A stretch of 64,000 bases of DNA from Bog-473 sp963809825. GTDB lineage: Bacteria; Actinomycetota; Acidimicrobiia; Acidimicrobiales; RAAP-2. Shown in pieces: positions 22,613-31,198 of the stretch. Both the position numbers and the translations under genes were made by a program. The stretch's first letter is position 1, and each line of letters starts with the position of its first letter. The stretch lies in NCBI GenBank assembly GCA_963809825.1, contig CAWELJ010000004.1:779549-843548 (forward strand). Direction: 5' to 3'. Under the pieces are notes generated by a model. It did no database searches, had not been told where the DNA came from, and saw nothing but the letters and a program-made list of their open reading frames with translations.

Positions 22613-24487
22613 ATGAGTCGGCCCGCCGATTTGGTCCCTCCCCCCGCGCGTCCCGGCACCCCCGCAGCCCAGGCCGGCGAGGGGGTCTCGGGGATCGTGG
22701 GCGACTCCATCCTCGGCAGCGCGGACGTGGCGCGGGCCCGGGAGCGCCGGCGCTACATCCGGCTCCGCCGCCTCGTCGCCATCCTGGCCCTCCTGTGGGG
22801 CTGGATCGTCATCCGGGAGATCACCGGGCACGGCGTCGTCCCCTCCATCCACCTCCCGCACTGGCTCGGCGGTGCCCTGCCGCTCGTCCTCATCGTCCTC
22901 ATGCTCGGCGCGGTCATGCTGGCGCCGCTCCTCGCAGCCGGGCGTTCGCCGCACACGCTCATCCGTCCCGGCGAGACGGCGGTCGGGCTGGAGGACCTCG
23001 TCGGCATCGACGGCATCAAGGCCGAGGTGGTCCGCTCCATCAACCTGTTCCTCGCCCACCAGACGTTCCGCGACACCATGGGTGGCACGGCGCGCCGCGG
23101 CATCCTCTTCGAGGGCCCCCCCGGCACCGGCAAGACGTTCGTGGCCAAGGCCATGGCCAAGGAGGCCAACGTCCCCTTCCTGTTCGTCTCCGCCTCGGCC
23201 TTCCAGTCGATGTACTACGGGCAGACCAACCGCAAGATCCGCTCCTTCTTCAAGCAGCTGCGCAAGCACGCCCACAAGGAGGGCGGGGCCATCGGCTTCA
23301 TAGAGGAGATCGACGCCATCGGCGCCACCCGGCGCGGCATGGGCGGCAACGGCGGGACCGAAGGCGTGTCCGGTGTCGTCAACGAGCTCCTGGTGCAGTT
23401 GCAGTCCTTCGACACGCCGACGCGCGGACAGCGCTTCGCCTCGGCCTGGATCGACCTCGTCAACCGCTACCTGCCCGACGGCAGCAAGGTGCGCAAGCCG
23501 GCGGTCGTGCCCGCCAACGTCCTCGTCGTGGGGGCCACCAACCGCAAGGACGACCTCGACCCGGCGCTCATCCGGCCGGGCCGCTTCGACCGCACCATCT
23601 ACTTCGGGCTCCCCGGGCGCCGGGCCCGAGGCGACATCATCGCCTACTACCTCGGCAAGAAGGCGCACGCCGCCGACCTCGACGAGCACGGCGCCGTCGA
23701 CGTCGTGGCCGGCATGACGTTCGGGTACTCGCCGGCCGCGTTGGAGCGGCTGATGGACGAGGCCCTCGTCATCGCGCTGACGCACGGGCGCGGCGCCATG
23801 ACGATGGCCGACGTCGCCGAGGCCAAGATGCTGGTCGAGCTCGGGGTGACCGACGAGACCATCTACACGCCCGACGAGCGCGACCGGGTCGCCACCCACG
23901 AGGCCGGCCACGCGACGGTCGCCTACTTCGTCGGCCAGACCCGGCAGCTCGACGTGCTCTCCATCGTCAAGCGCCGCGACTCGCTCGGACTGCTCCAGCA
24001 CTCCGACACCGAGGAGCGCTTCACCCAGAGCAGCGAGGAGCTGCGCGCACTGCTGCAGATCGCCATGGGCGGCATGGTGGCCGAGGAGCAGTGGTTCGAC
24101 GAAGTCTCCACCGGCCCGGCCTCCGACCTGGCCGCCGCCACCAGCATCGGCGCCCAAATGATCGGGGCCTGCGGCATGGGTAACTCCCTCATCTCGGTCG
24201 CCGCCGCCGGCAGCGGCTACTTCGAGGGGAGCCTCGTCGACAAGGTGCTCGGCGACAAGGCGGCGCGGGCCGAGCTCGACGAGCTGCTGATGGGCTCCTG
24301 CGACGCCGCCAAGGCCATCGTGGAGGCCCACCCCCAGGTGGTCGAGGCGTTGCGCGACGCCCTCCTCGAGCGCGACGAGCTCGTGGGCTCGGAGATCACC
24401 GCTGTGATCGAGGCCGCACTGCAGGCTCCCGAGCCCGCGGTCATCGCCGAGCTGCGCCCATCGAAGGCCGCCGGAGGGCTCGCCTGA
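22613..24487 (+). CDS. Divergent FtsH-like AAA+ zinc metalloprotease
   Basis: A 624-residue membrane protease. Two hydrophobic segments (about residues 50-70 and 86-108) are separated by only about 20 residues, much less than the usual FtsH extracytoplasmic domain. The AAA module has Walker A GPPGTGKTF (near 168), a pore loop SMYYG, Walker B GFIEEIDAIG (near 227; Glu replaces the usual Asp) and RPGRFDR (near 320). An insert of about 30 residues lies before VLVVGATNR. The protease active site HEAGH (near 429) and the third ligand in ASDLAAAT are intact. It should unfold and cut membrane or soluble proteins. It is probably a paralogue of the housekeeping FtsH, since the domain lengths differ. 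Confidence 0.9.
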   Translation: MSRPADLVPPPARPGTPAAQAGEGVSGIVGDSILGSADVARARERRRYIRLRRLVAILALLWGWIVIREITGHGVVPSIHLPHWLGGALPLVLIVLMLGAVMLAPLLAAGRSPHTLIRPGETAVGLEDLVGIDGIKAEVVRSINLFLAHQTFRDTMGGTARRGILFEGPPGTGKTFVAKAMAKEANVPFLFVSASAFQSMYYGQTNRKIRSFFKQLRKHAHKEGGAIGFIEEIDAIGATRRGMGGNGGTEGVSGVVNELLVQLQSFDTPTRGQRFASAWIDLVNRYLPDGSKVRKPAVVPANVLVVGATNRKDDLDPALIRPGRFDRTIYFGLPGRRARGDIIAYYLGKKAHAADLDEHGAVDVVAGMTFGYSPAALERLMDEALVIALTHGRGAMTMADVAEAKMLVELGVTDETIYTPDERDRVATHEAGHATVAYFVGQTRQLDVLSIVKRRDSLGLLQHSDTEERFTQSSEELRALLQIAMGGMVAEEQWFDEVSTGPASDLAAATSIGAQMIGACGMGNSLISVAAAGSGYFEGSLVDKVLGDKAARAELDELLMGSCDAAKAIVEAHPQVVEALRDALLERDELVGSEITAVIEAALQAPEPAVIAELRPSKAAGGLA

Positions 24488-24528
24488 TCCGCTGATCCGT
24501 GCCGGGGTCCTGCCGATCAGGGGATCAG
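24484..24528. terminator. Hairpin between the FtsH-like and phosphatase genes
   Basis: A 14-bp stem (24484-24497 with 24515-24528, one mismatch) and a 17-nt loop. The left arm contains the stop codon of the FtsH-like gene. It could terminate both convergent transcripts; there is no T tract. Confidence 0.55.
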
Positions 24529-24544
24529 AGGCGCGGCGGAGGGC

Positions 24545-25210
24545 TCAGCCGAGCAGGTGGGCGGTGTCGTTGTAGCCGCGCACGATCCAACGCTCGGGCG
24601 TCACGACGAGCCGCGAGACGCCCGTGTTGTCGGAGTTGATGAACGCGAACGGCGCCGAACCGCTGGCCTGGGCGAGGATCTCGCCGATGGCGGCTCCGTG
24701 GCTGAACACGACGACCTTCCCTCCCGGGTGCGCGGCGGCGATGCGCTCGATGGCGCCGCGCAGGCGCCCTCCGAACACCGCGCGTGACTCTGCACCGGGG
24801 AGCACGTCCCAGCGCTGCTCGCGCAGCACCTGCTCGAACATGGGGTCGTTGTCCATCGCCTTCTGGCGCAGCAGGCCGCCCTCCCACTCGCCCAGGTAGA
24901 CCTCGCGCAGGTCCGGGTCGACGACCGGGCTGATGCCGGTGCGCTCGACGAGCGGCGCCGCCGTCTCGGCCGTGCGCCGCAGGCTGCTCACGTACATGCC
25001 GTCGACGGGCTCGCCGGCCAGGCGCAGCGCCACCTGCTCGGCCTGGTGGCGGCCGGCCTCCGAGAGCGGCGGGTCGCCCTGGCCCTCGACCAGTTCGAAC
25101 GACTCGCCCTCCACGGAGTCGGCCGACGCGCCGTGGCGGACGAGGACGAGCTCGGTGGACCCGGGCGGCCCGACGTAGGGCCTCTGGCTGAAGGTGCGCG
25201 GCGCCGTCAC
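24545..25210 (-). CDS. Histidine phosphatase family protein
   Basis: A 221-residue member of the phosphoglycerate mutase-like superfamily. The phosphohistidine motif LVRHGAS is near residue 25, and the second catalytic His is in VFSHGAAIG, with an Arg and Glu (SSLRRTAET) between. Members hydrolyse or move phosphate on small metabolites. GTG at 25210 has a TACACT box 8 nt upstream. Exact substrate unknown. Confidence 0.88.
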   Translation of the reverse strand: MTAPRTFSQRPYVGPPGSTELVLVRHGASADSVEGESFELVEGQGDPPLSEAGRHQAEQVALRLAGEPVDGMYVSSLRRTAETAAPLVERTGISPVVDPDLREVYLGEWEGGLLRQKAMDNDPMFEQVLREQRWDVLPGAESRAVFGGRLRGAIERIAAAHPGGKVVVFSHGAAIGEILAQASGSAPFAFINSDNTGVSRLVVTPERWIVRGYNDTAHLLG

Positions 25211-25218
25211 GGACGCCG

Positions 25219-25224
25219 AGTGTA
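25219..25224 (-). promoter_or_regulatory. Leaderless -10 box for the histidine phosphatase
   Basis: TACACT on the minus strand, 8 nt before the GTG at 25210. Confidence 0.45.
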
Positions 25225-25232
25225 CGAGTCGC

Positions 25233-25892
25233 TCAGCCCGGGGCGTGGAGCTCTGGTGGCCCCTGCTCGCCGTCGTCCTCGACTACCTCGACGTCGATGA
25301 CGTTGGGATCGTGGGCGGCGGGTCCCGGGCCGGGCGGTGGGGCGCCCGTCGAGCGGAAGGTCGTGAAGAACATGCCGGGCCCCTGCGTGAACTGCACCTG
25401 CAGCGGCCGGCCGGCGACGGGCCCGAGCTCCGCCCACAGCGGGAGCGCGCGGCGGTGCACGACATAGGACTGCACGGCCAGCGTCAGGCCCAGGTAGAGC
25501 AGGAAGCTCGCACCCTCCAGGCCGGCGGCCCCGGCGTGGGTGCCTCCGGCATCACCGGCGAAATGGACCAGCAGCGACACGAGCCAGAGCGCCATGGTGA
25601 CGGCGTTGCCCTGCCGCACCACCCATCCGTTGCTGGCCCAGACCCGCATGGAGAGCCCGCGCAGCGCGCCGAGGCCCAGGGCGCCGACGACCATCGAGCC
25701 GAGGACCCAGAACCAGGCGGAGGAGGACACGTGATGGCCGCCGGCGTAGGAGACCATGGTGAAGAACCCGATGACGCCCAGGACCAGTGGGAGCCGGGGA
25801 GCGAACACCCGACGGACCGGCCGCACCCTGACCTGGCGCAGCAGGACGAAGATGAGGACCAGCACCCCCAGCACGTAGGAGAACGTCGACAT
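25233..25892 (-). CDS. Multi-pass membrane protein of unknown function
   Basis: 219 residues with about five hydrophobic helices (near residues 4-18, 35-52, 58-80, 98-115 and 125-148) and a soluble, acidic C-terminal tail of about 60 residues. I do not recognise the family; the pattern is like small actinobacterial membrane proteins annotated as DUF1453-type, but that is only an impression. A TAGGGT box lies 9 nt before the ATG. The 3' end lies 22 bp upstream of the phosphatase start in the same direction, so the two may be co-transcribed. Confidence 0.7.
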   Translation of the reverse strand: MSTFSYVLGVLVLIFVLLRQVRVRPVRRVFAPRLPLVLGVIGFFTMVSYAGGHHVSSSAWFWVLGSMVVGALGLGALRGLSMRVWASNGWVVRQGNAVTMALWLVSLLVHFAGDAGGTHAGAAGLEGASFLLYLGLTLAVQSYVVHRRALPLWAELGPVAGRPLQVQFTQGPGMFFTTFRSTGAPPPGPGPAAHDPNVIDVEVVEDDGEQGPPELHAPG

Positions 25893-25921
25893 GGCACGTC
25901 CACCCTATGGCCGGGGGGTGG

Positions 25922-26905
25922 CTAGCGAACCAGCAGCGGTCCCACCTCGACGCCGAACCGGGCCGTCTGCTCGCAGAACTCCTCTGCGCTGCGCGCCATG
26001 AAGCGCACCTGCAGGTGGTTGACCCCCATGGCGACCAGCTCCCGCAGCGATGCCGCCACCTCCTCGCCGCCCCCGCTGAGGACCCAGGCCGGCAGGTCCC
26101 ATCCCGACCCGCCCGACGTGAGGAAGATGGGCTCGACGATGGTGCCGATGTCGATCGGCGCCCCGCCGCGCAACTCGGCCCGCAGCTCGCGCAGCCGGGC
26201 GATCTGGCCGGGCAGGTCGCGCCGGCGGGTCCCCTGGGGCAGCCAGCCGTCCCCGAAGGCGGCGGTGCGGCGGATGGCCGCGGGTGACGAGCCGCCGATC
26301 CAGATCGGTGGCCGCGGCGTGCGCACCGGGCGTGGGCCCAGGCCCATGTCACGGGCCGCGAAGCGCGGCCCCGGCAGCTCGGGGAACTCGTCGGTGAAGC
26401 ACCGCGCCAGCGCGGACACGGCCTCGTCGGTGTGGCGGCCGCGCTCGCTGAAGCCACCGGTCAGCAGTTCGTACTCCTCGGGCACGTGGCCCGCGCCGAC
26501 CCCGACGATGAGGCGCCCACCCGAGAGCCGGTCGAGCGTCGAGAGCTCCTTGGCCGCCCGCAGCGGGTGGCGCTGGGCGAGGATCAGCACGTGGGAGAGG
26601 AGGTGGGTGTGCGCGGTGAGCGCAGCGAGCCACCCGAGCGTCGCCGTGGTGTCGTACCAGATGGTGCCCATGGCCTCGGCCAGGCGCCGCGGGATGGCGG
26701 TGTGGTCGCACACGCCGAGATAGAAGAAGCCCGACTCGTCGGCCACCCGCGCGATGCGGGCCAGCTCCGCCGGGCCGGCCTCCTTCTCCCAGTCGGCCAC
26801 GTAGAGCGTCGACTGGGACTGGATCGGCAGCTGCATGCCGTAGACGACCTGTCCCTCGGGGACGGTGCGCACCACGTCGGCGGGGATCAGGTCGGGGTCG
26901 GTCAT
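25922..26905 (-). CDS. LLM-class F420-dependent oxidoreductase
   Basis: A 327-residue TIM-barrel oxidoreductase of the luciferase-like class. Family blocks include LGVCDHTAIPRRL, AKELSTLDRLSGGRLIVGVGAGH and RTPRPPIWIGGSSPAAIRR. Members use F420 or FMN to reduce or oxidise small organic molecules. ATG at 26905 is preferred because GGGAGAG stands just before it; the upstream ATG at 26920 lies inside that site. It is the last gene of a minus-strand unit with an amidohydrolase and two acyl-CoA dehydrogenases, so it may act in the same pathway. Confidence 0.85.
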   Translation of the reverse strand: MTDPDLIPADVVRTVPEGQVVYGMQLPIQSQSTLYVADWEKEAGPAELARIARVADESGFFYLGVCDHTAIPRRLAEAMGTIWYDTTATLGWLAALTAHTHLLSHVLILAQRHPLRAAKELSTLDRLSGGRLIVGVGAGHVPEEYELLTGGFSERGRHTDEAVSALARCFTDEFPELPGPRFAARDMGLGPRPVRTPRPPIWIGGSSPAAIRRTAAFGDGWLPQGTRRRDLPGQIARLRELRAELRGGAPIDIGTIVEPIFLTSGGSGWDLPAWVLSGGGEEVAASLRELVAMGVNHLQVRFMARSAEEFCEQTARFGVEVGPLLVR

Positions 26906-26945
26906 GGCGTGCTCTCCCATCGGGCGGGAACGGTCAGATGATGCA

Positions 26946-27965
26946 TCAGGCGAAGACGGAGAGCGCCGCCGCCAGCTCGGCGCCGGTGCCGAAGGACGTG
27001 GCGAGGACGCGCGCCCGCTTCAGGTGGAGGTGCAGCGGCACCTCCCAGGTGAAGCCCATGCCGCCGTGGACCTGAATGGCGGCCCGCGCGTTGGCCAGCG
27101 CGGCCTCGTCGGCCAGCAGCTTGGCGCCCATCACGGCACGGTCGACCATGTCGGCGGCGCTGCAGCCCGCCGCCTCGGCCTCGGCGGCGGCGACATCGGG
27201 CGCGTCGGCCAGGCAGGCCGCGGCCTGCACCCCGGCGCGCGCCACCTCGGCCCGCACCAGCATGTCGGCGCAGATGTGCTTCACGGCCTGGAAGGCTCCG
27301 ATCGGCTGGCCGAACTGGTGGCGCTCCTTGGCGTAGGCCACGGCGAGGTCGAGCACCGCGGCGGCGTGCCCCACCTGCAGCGCGGCCGTCAGGAGCGAGC
27401 CGTCGCGGATCATGCGCGCCCCGGCGTCGGCCACCGGCTCACCGGCGGGCAGGGACTCGAGGTGCCACAGCGGCGTGAGCGGGTCGAGGGGCGCCGCCAG
27501 ACGGGTGGCGCCGGCGGCGTCGGGGGCGGGCGCCAGAAGGCGGGGGGTCGAGCCCCTTTCGTAGGCGGGCAGGACGAGCAGCCCGTCCAGCGCGGCCAGG
27601 TGCTCCACCAGGATCGGGCCGGGTCCGCCGCAGAAGAGCCCCACCTGGGCCCGCCCCTCGGCCGCGCCCTCGACCACCCCGGCGTTGGCGGCCAGGAACG
27701 TCCCGACCAGTGGCCCGGGGACCAGCGCCCGGCCCAGCTCCTCGAACACGACGACCGCCTCGGCCAGGCCCAGGCCGGTGCCGGCGGGCTCGGCCAGCGT
27801 CAGTGCGAAGACACCCGTCTCGCCGAGTGCGGCCCAGTCGTCGGCGGCGATCGCCCGCTCCGCCCCTTCGGCCTCCCGCACGTGCTCGAGGGGCAGCCGC
27901 CCGGCGACCATGGCCCTGACCCCGTCGGCCAGCTCCCGTTCGTCGTCGCCGATGCGGAAGTCCAT
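26946..27965 (-). CDS. Acyl-CoA dehydrogenase, short subunit
   Basis: A 339-residue acyl-CoA dehydrogenase-fold protein. The C-terminal signatures KERHQFGQPIGAFQAVKH and QVHGGMGFTWE are clear, while the N-terminal part is shorter and more divergent than in the upstream partner. It overlaps that partner's stop by one base (TGATG), a strong sign of a complex. In steroid degradation such adjacent pairs form alpha2beta2 enzymes in which one chain carries the catalytic base. This is probably a steroid-type or branched acyl-CoA enzyme; the exact substrate is inference. Confidence 0.88.
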   Translation of the reverse strand: MDFRIGDDERELADGVRAMVAGRLPLEHVREAEGAERAIAADDWAALGETGVFALTLAEPAGTGLGLAEAVVVFEELGRALVPGPLVGTFLAANAGVVEGAAEGRAQVGLFCGGPGPILVEHLAALDGLLVLPAYERGSTPRLLAPAPDAAGATRLAAPLDPLTPLWHLESLPAGEPVADAGARMIRDGSLLTAALQVGHAAAVLDLAVAYAKERHQFGQPIGAFQAVKHICADMLVRAEVARAGVQAAACLADAPDVAAAEAEAAGCSAADMVDRAVMGAKLLADEAALANARAAIQVHGGMGFTWEVPLHLHLKRARVLATSFGTGAELAAALSVFA

Positions 27966-29146
27966 CAGCGCCCCTTGGGCAGCCCGAGGATGCGCTCGGC
28001 CACGATGTTGCGCTGGACCTGTGACGTCCCGGCGGCGATGGTCAGCGAGATCGACTTGAACCACGCGTGCAGCTGCTCGCCGTTGCCCAGCCCGGCGCCG
28101 TCGGGACCGAACAGGGGGTCCGCGCACAGCGCGGCCCGGTCGAGCACCTCCATGGCCAGGTCGCCCAGGGCCTGCGCGTGCTCGGAGAACGAGAGCTTGA
28201 ACACCGAGCCGCCGATGCCCGGGACCCCGGTCTGCGCCGCCTCCGAGACGTTGCGCTTGGTGAGCGCCCACAGCGCGTCGAACGCGGCCACCAGGTGGCC
28301 GATGCGCCGCGTCAGCCCGGCATCATCGAGCAGTCCGAGACGCCCGGCCACGGCGTGCAGCTCGCCGAGGAGCCGCAGGCACTCGAGCAGCTCGCCCACG
28401 AAGGCCGTGCCCCGCTCGAAGGACAGCGTGACCATGGTCACTCGCCAGCCGTCGTTCTCGTCCCCGACCCGGTTCTCGACCGGGATGCGCACCTCGCTGA
28501 GGAAGAGCTCGGCGAACTCGGTGGTGCCCCCGATGGTGCGCAGGGGCCGGATCTCTATGCCGTCCGCGTCCATGGGCAGGATCAGCCAGGAGATGCCGCG
28601 GCGGCTGTCGTCTCCGGTGCGCACGAGCAGCTCGCAGAAATCGGCCACCTCGGCATGCGACGTCCAGATCTTCGAGCCCGTCACGACGTAGTCGTCGCCG
28701 TCGCGCACGGCCCGCGTCCGCAGTGACGCCAGGTCGCTGCCGGCGTCAGGCTCGCTGAAGCCCTGGCACCACACCTCGTCGCCGCGCAGGATGGCCGGGA
28801 GATAGCGCTCCCTCTGCACGCCGGTCCCCTCGGCGATGATCGTCGGGCCGGCGTGCAGCAGTCCCACGAAGTTCACCCCGACGTAGGGGGCCCCGGCGCG
28901 CTCGCACTCCTCCTTGAAGATCAGCTGCTCCACCGGCGAGGCGCCCCGCCCGCCGCCCTCGGCCGGCCAGTCGACGCCGGCGTAGCCGGCATCGAAGAGG
29001 GTGCGCTGCCAGCGCAGGTCGTAGGTGCGCCGCGCCGGCCAGTCGTCCTGGGGCGGCGGGTCACCGACCTCGGGCAGGGTGGCCGCCAACCAGGCCCGCA
29101 GCTCGGCGCGGAAGGCCTGTTCGGACGCGGTGTAGCGGAGATCCAT
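27965..29146 (-). CDS. Acyl-CoA dehydrogenase, full-length subunit
   Basis: 393 residues. The FAD/substrate blocks WCQGFSEPDAGSDLASL and VTGSKIWTSHAEVADFC are intact, and the C-terminal SQVQRNIVAERILGLPKGR is the usual family end. It dehydrogenates an acyl-CoA at the alpha-beta bond and passes electrons to ETF. It is translationally coupled to the short partner downstream and lies 25 bp after the amidohydrolase stop in the same direction. The four-gene unit (amidohydrolase, two dehydrogenases, LLM oxidoreductase) starts at the palindrome of copy B. Confidence 0.92.
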   Translation of the reverse strand: MDLRYTASEQAFRAELRAWLAATLPEVGDPPPQDDWPARRTYDLRWQRTLFDAGYAGVDWPAEGGGRGASPVEQLIFKEECERAGAPYVGVNFVGLLHAGPTIIAEGTGVQRERYLPAILRGDEVWCQGFSEPDAGSDLASLRTRAVRDGDDYVVTGSKIWTSHAEVADFCELLVRTGDDSRRGISWLILPMDADGIEIRPLRTIGGTTEFAELFLSEVRIPVENRVGDENDGWRVTMVTLSFERGTAFVGELLECLRLLGELHAVAGRLGLLDDAGLTRRIGHLVAAFDALWALTKRNVSEAAQTGVPGIGGSVFKLSFSEHAQALGDLAMEVLDRAALCADPLFGPDGAGLGNGEQLHAWFKSISLTIAAGTSQVQRNIVAERILGLPKGR

Positions 29147-29171
29147 CCGTGCGATGCGCGCCGCGGCGGCG

Positions 29172-30374
29172 TCAGGCCACGAAGTCGAGGCCGAACAGCT
29201 GAATCGCGTTGCCCCGCACGATCTTGCGGCGCTGCGCGTCGGTCAGGTCCGCCATCTGCTCCTCGGCGATCTGGCGGGTGCGCGGCCACGTCGAGTCCGA
29301 GTGCGGGTAGTCGGACTCGTACGTGATGTTGTCCTCACCGATCTCGTCCACCGACCGCAACCCGTGCGCGTCGTCGAAGAAGCACCCCCACACGTGGTCC
29401 TTGAAGTAGCTCGACGGCTTCTCGGGCACGATGTCGGCCACACCGCCCCAGCCGCGGTTGTCCTCCCACACTCGGTCGGCCCGCTCGAGGATGTAGGGGA
29501 TCCACCCGATCTGCCCCTCCGAGTAGGCCACCTTGAGGTCGGCGAAGCGCACGAAGACGCCGCTGAAGAGGAAGTCGACCAGCGAGAAGGTGGCGTTGGT
29601 GTGGGTCAGCGTCGATCCCACCGCCGGCGGCGCGTCGGCGGAGGTCGAGGGCATCTTCGACGAGCTGCCGATGTGCATGTTGACGATGGTCCTCGTCTCG
29701 GCGCAGGCGCGGAAGAAGGGGTCCCAGTAGTGGTCGGGGTCGTGCACGCTCGGCAAGCCGAGGAAGGGCGGGATCTCGCTGAAGCAGACCGCCCGCACGC
29801 CGCGCTCGGCGTTGCGCCGCACTTCGGCCGCCGCGAGCTCGGCGTCCCACAACGGGATCAGGCAGAGGGGGATGAGGCGGCCGCCCGCGTCGCCGCACCA
29901 TTCCTCGACCATCCAGTCGTTGTAGGCCTTCACGCAGAGCAGCCCGAGCTCCCGGTCCTTCGCCTCGGTGAACGTCTGGCCGCAGAAGCGGGGGAAGGTC
30001 GGGAAGCACAGGGCGGCCTCAATGTGGTTGGCGTCCATGTCGTCGAGCCGCGGCTTGACCTCGTAGGAGCCCGGGCGCATGTCCTCGTAGGTGACGCCCT
30101 TCATGGTCACCTCGTCGCGGGGCACCCCCACGGCGGAGTCGACGCGGAGCAGGGGGCGCTTGAGGTCCTCGTAGTACCACCAGTCGACGGGCTCGCCCTC
30201 CGAACCGGGCTTGACCTTGAGCGATCCGCCCCGGAACTCGACCTCGGGCATGGGCGCCCGCACCACCCGCGGCCCCACCTCGGCGTATTTGGCCGGGAGG
30301 CGGTCCTGCCACACGTTGGGCGGCTCGACGACGTGGTCGTCGACCGAGATGATCTTCGGCAGGGGCTCAGGCAT
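29172..30374 (-). CDS. Amidohydrolase-2 family (ACMSD-like) metal hydrolase
   Basis: A 400-residue TIM-barrel hydrolase of the amidohydrolase-2 type, which includes decarboxylases and hydrolases of ring-cleavage products. Metal-ligand regions are ISVDDHVVEPPNVW at the start, NMHIGSS in the middle and YESDYPHSDSTWP near the end. ATG at 30374 is preferred to 30380 because a TACGCT box ends 8 nt before it. It is the first gene of the catabolic unit running down to 25922. Members with this ending are common near acyl-CoA dehydrogenases in actinobacteria; the reaction is unknown. Confidence 0.88.
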   Translation of the reverse strand: MPEPLPKIISVDDHVVEPPNVWQDRLPAKYAEVGPRVVRAPMPEVEFRGGSLKVKPGSEGEPVDWWYYEDLKRPLLRVDSAVGVPRDEVTMKGVTYEDMRPGSYEVKPRLDDMDANHIEAALCFPTFPRFCGQTFTEAKDRELGLLCVKAYNDWMVEEWCGDAGGRLIPLCLIPLWDAELAAAEVRRNAERGVRAVCFSEIPPFLGLPSVHDPDHYWDPFFRACAETRTIVNMHIGSSSKMPSTSADAPPAVGSTLTHTNATFSLVDFLFSGVFVRFADLKVAYSEGQIGWIPYILERADRVWEDNRGWGGVADIVPEKPSSYFKDHVWGCFFDDAHGLRSVDEIGEDNITYESDYPHSDSTWPRTRQIAEEQMADLTDAQRRKIVRGNAIQLFGLDFVA

Positions 30375-30382
30375 GGCCATCG

Positions 30383-30410
30383 AGCGTAGCCCGCACCTGA
30401 CGGTGCGTCA
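30383..30410 (-). promoter_or_regulatory. Leaderless promoter with TGACG palindrome, copy B
   Basis: TACGCT (30383-30388, minus strand) lies 8 nt before the ATG at 30374. The palindrome TGACGGTGCGTCA (30398-30410) covers the -35 zone and is flanked by C and GAAA as in copy D, a good position for a repressor. Confidence 0.6.
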
Positions 30411-30438
30411 GAAACGACGCCGTCGGCGGCCGACCTGT

Positions 30439-31155
30439 TCAGAAGACCTCGGCGAACAGGTCGAGCATCGCCTGCCAGGAGCGGCGGTCCGTGGGTTCGT
30501 GGTAGTCGATCCCGGGGATGTCGACCCCCGCCGCGCGCGGGTTCGTAAACGAGTGGACCGCGCCGCCGTAGACGTACAGCTGCCAGTCGACGCCGCCCGC
30601 CCGCATTTCCTCCTCGAAGGCGCGCCGCTCGGCGTTGTCGACGATGGGGTCGTCGGCCCCGATGAGGGCCAGCACCTTCCCGACGATGTTGCGGGCGTCC
30701 TCGGGCCGTACGGTGGAGAGCCCGGCGTGGAAGCCGACGACGGCCTTGAGGTCGGCCCCGCCGCGGGCCAGCTCGAGGGACAGCGTGCCGCCGAAGCAGT
30801 ACCCGATGGCGGCCAGCCGGTCGCGGTCGGTGCGCGCCTCGGCGAGCAGGATGTCGAGCCCGGCGGTGCCGATCGCCCGGGCGCGCGGCGGGTCGGCCCG
30901 CAGCTCGCCGATGCGGGCCATCATCTGGGCCCGGTCCTCGACCGGGCGACCGCCGCCGTGGTAGTCCAGCGCGAAGGCGACGTAGCCGAGCTCCTCGGCC
31001 AGGCGGAGGGCCCGGGAGCGCGCGTGATCGTCGAGGCCCGGACCCTCGTGGGACACGAGCACGCCGGGTCGGCGATCGGTGCCGTGGGGCAGCGCCAGGA
31101 ATCCGACCATGGTGCGGCCGTCGGCCTCGTAGGAGATGTCGCGGGTGGTGACCAT
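30439..31155 (-). CDS. Dienelactone hydrolase family protein
   Basis: A 238-residue alpha/beta hydrolase. The nucleophile is a cysteine in GYCFGG, the mark of dienelactone hydrolases, with Asp in IGADDPIV and His in YGGAVHSFTN completing a triad. Members open lactones from aromatic ring cleavage or act on other esters. ATG at 31155 has TACCGT 6 nt upstream. It diverges from a lipoprotein gene 43 bp away. The stretch between this gene and 30410 is short and has no other gene. Confidence 0.88.
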   Translation of the reverse strand: MVTTRDISYEADGRTMVGFLALPHGTDRRPGVLVSHEGPGLDDHARSRALRLAEELGYVAFALDYHGGGRPVEDRAQMMARIGELRADPPRARAIGTAGLDILLAEARTDRDRLAAIGYCFGGTLSLELARGGADLKAVVGFHAGLSTVRPEDARNIVGKVLALIGADDPIVDNAERRAFEEEMRAGGVDWQLYVYGGAVHSFTNPRAAGVDIPGIDYHEPTDRRSWQAMLDLFAEVF

Positions 31156-31161
31156 GGGCGC

Positions 31162-31193
31162 ACGGTACTCGCCGCCGCCCGACGCCATACTGT
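31162..31193. promoter_or_regulatory. Back-to-back leaderless promoters
   Basis: TACCGT on the minus strand (31162-31167) serves the dienelactone hydrolase. TACTGT on the plus strand (31188-31193) serves the lipoprotein at 31199, with a 5-nt gap. Confidence 0.5.
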
Positions 31194-31198
31194 CCCCG

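Noticed and set aside
26939..26948. Perfect palindrome TGATGCATCA as a further operator
   Set aside because: It overlaps the stop of an acyl-CoA dehydrogenase inside an operon, and it lacks the TGACG arms and spacing of the other sites.
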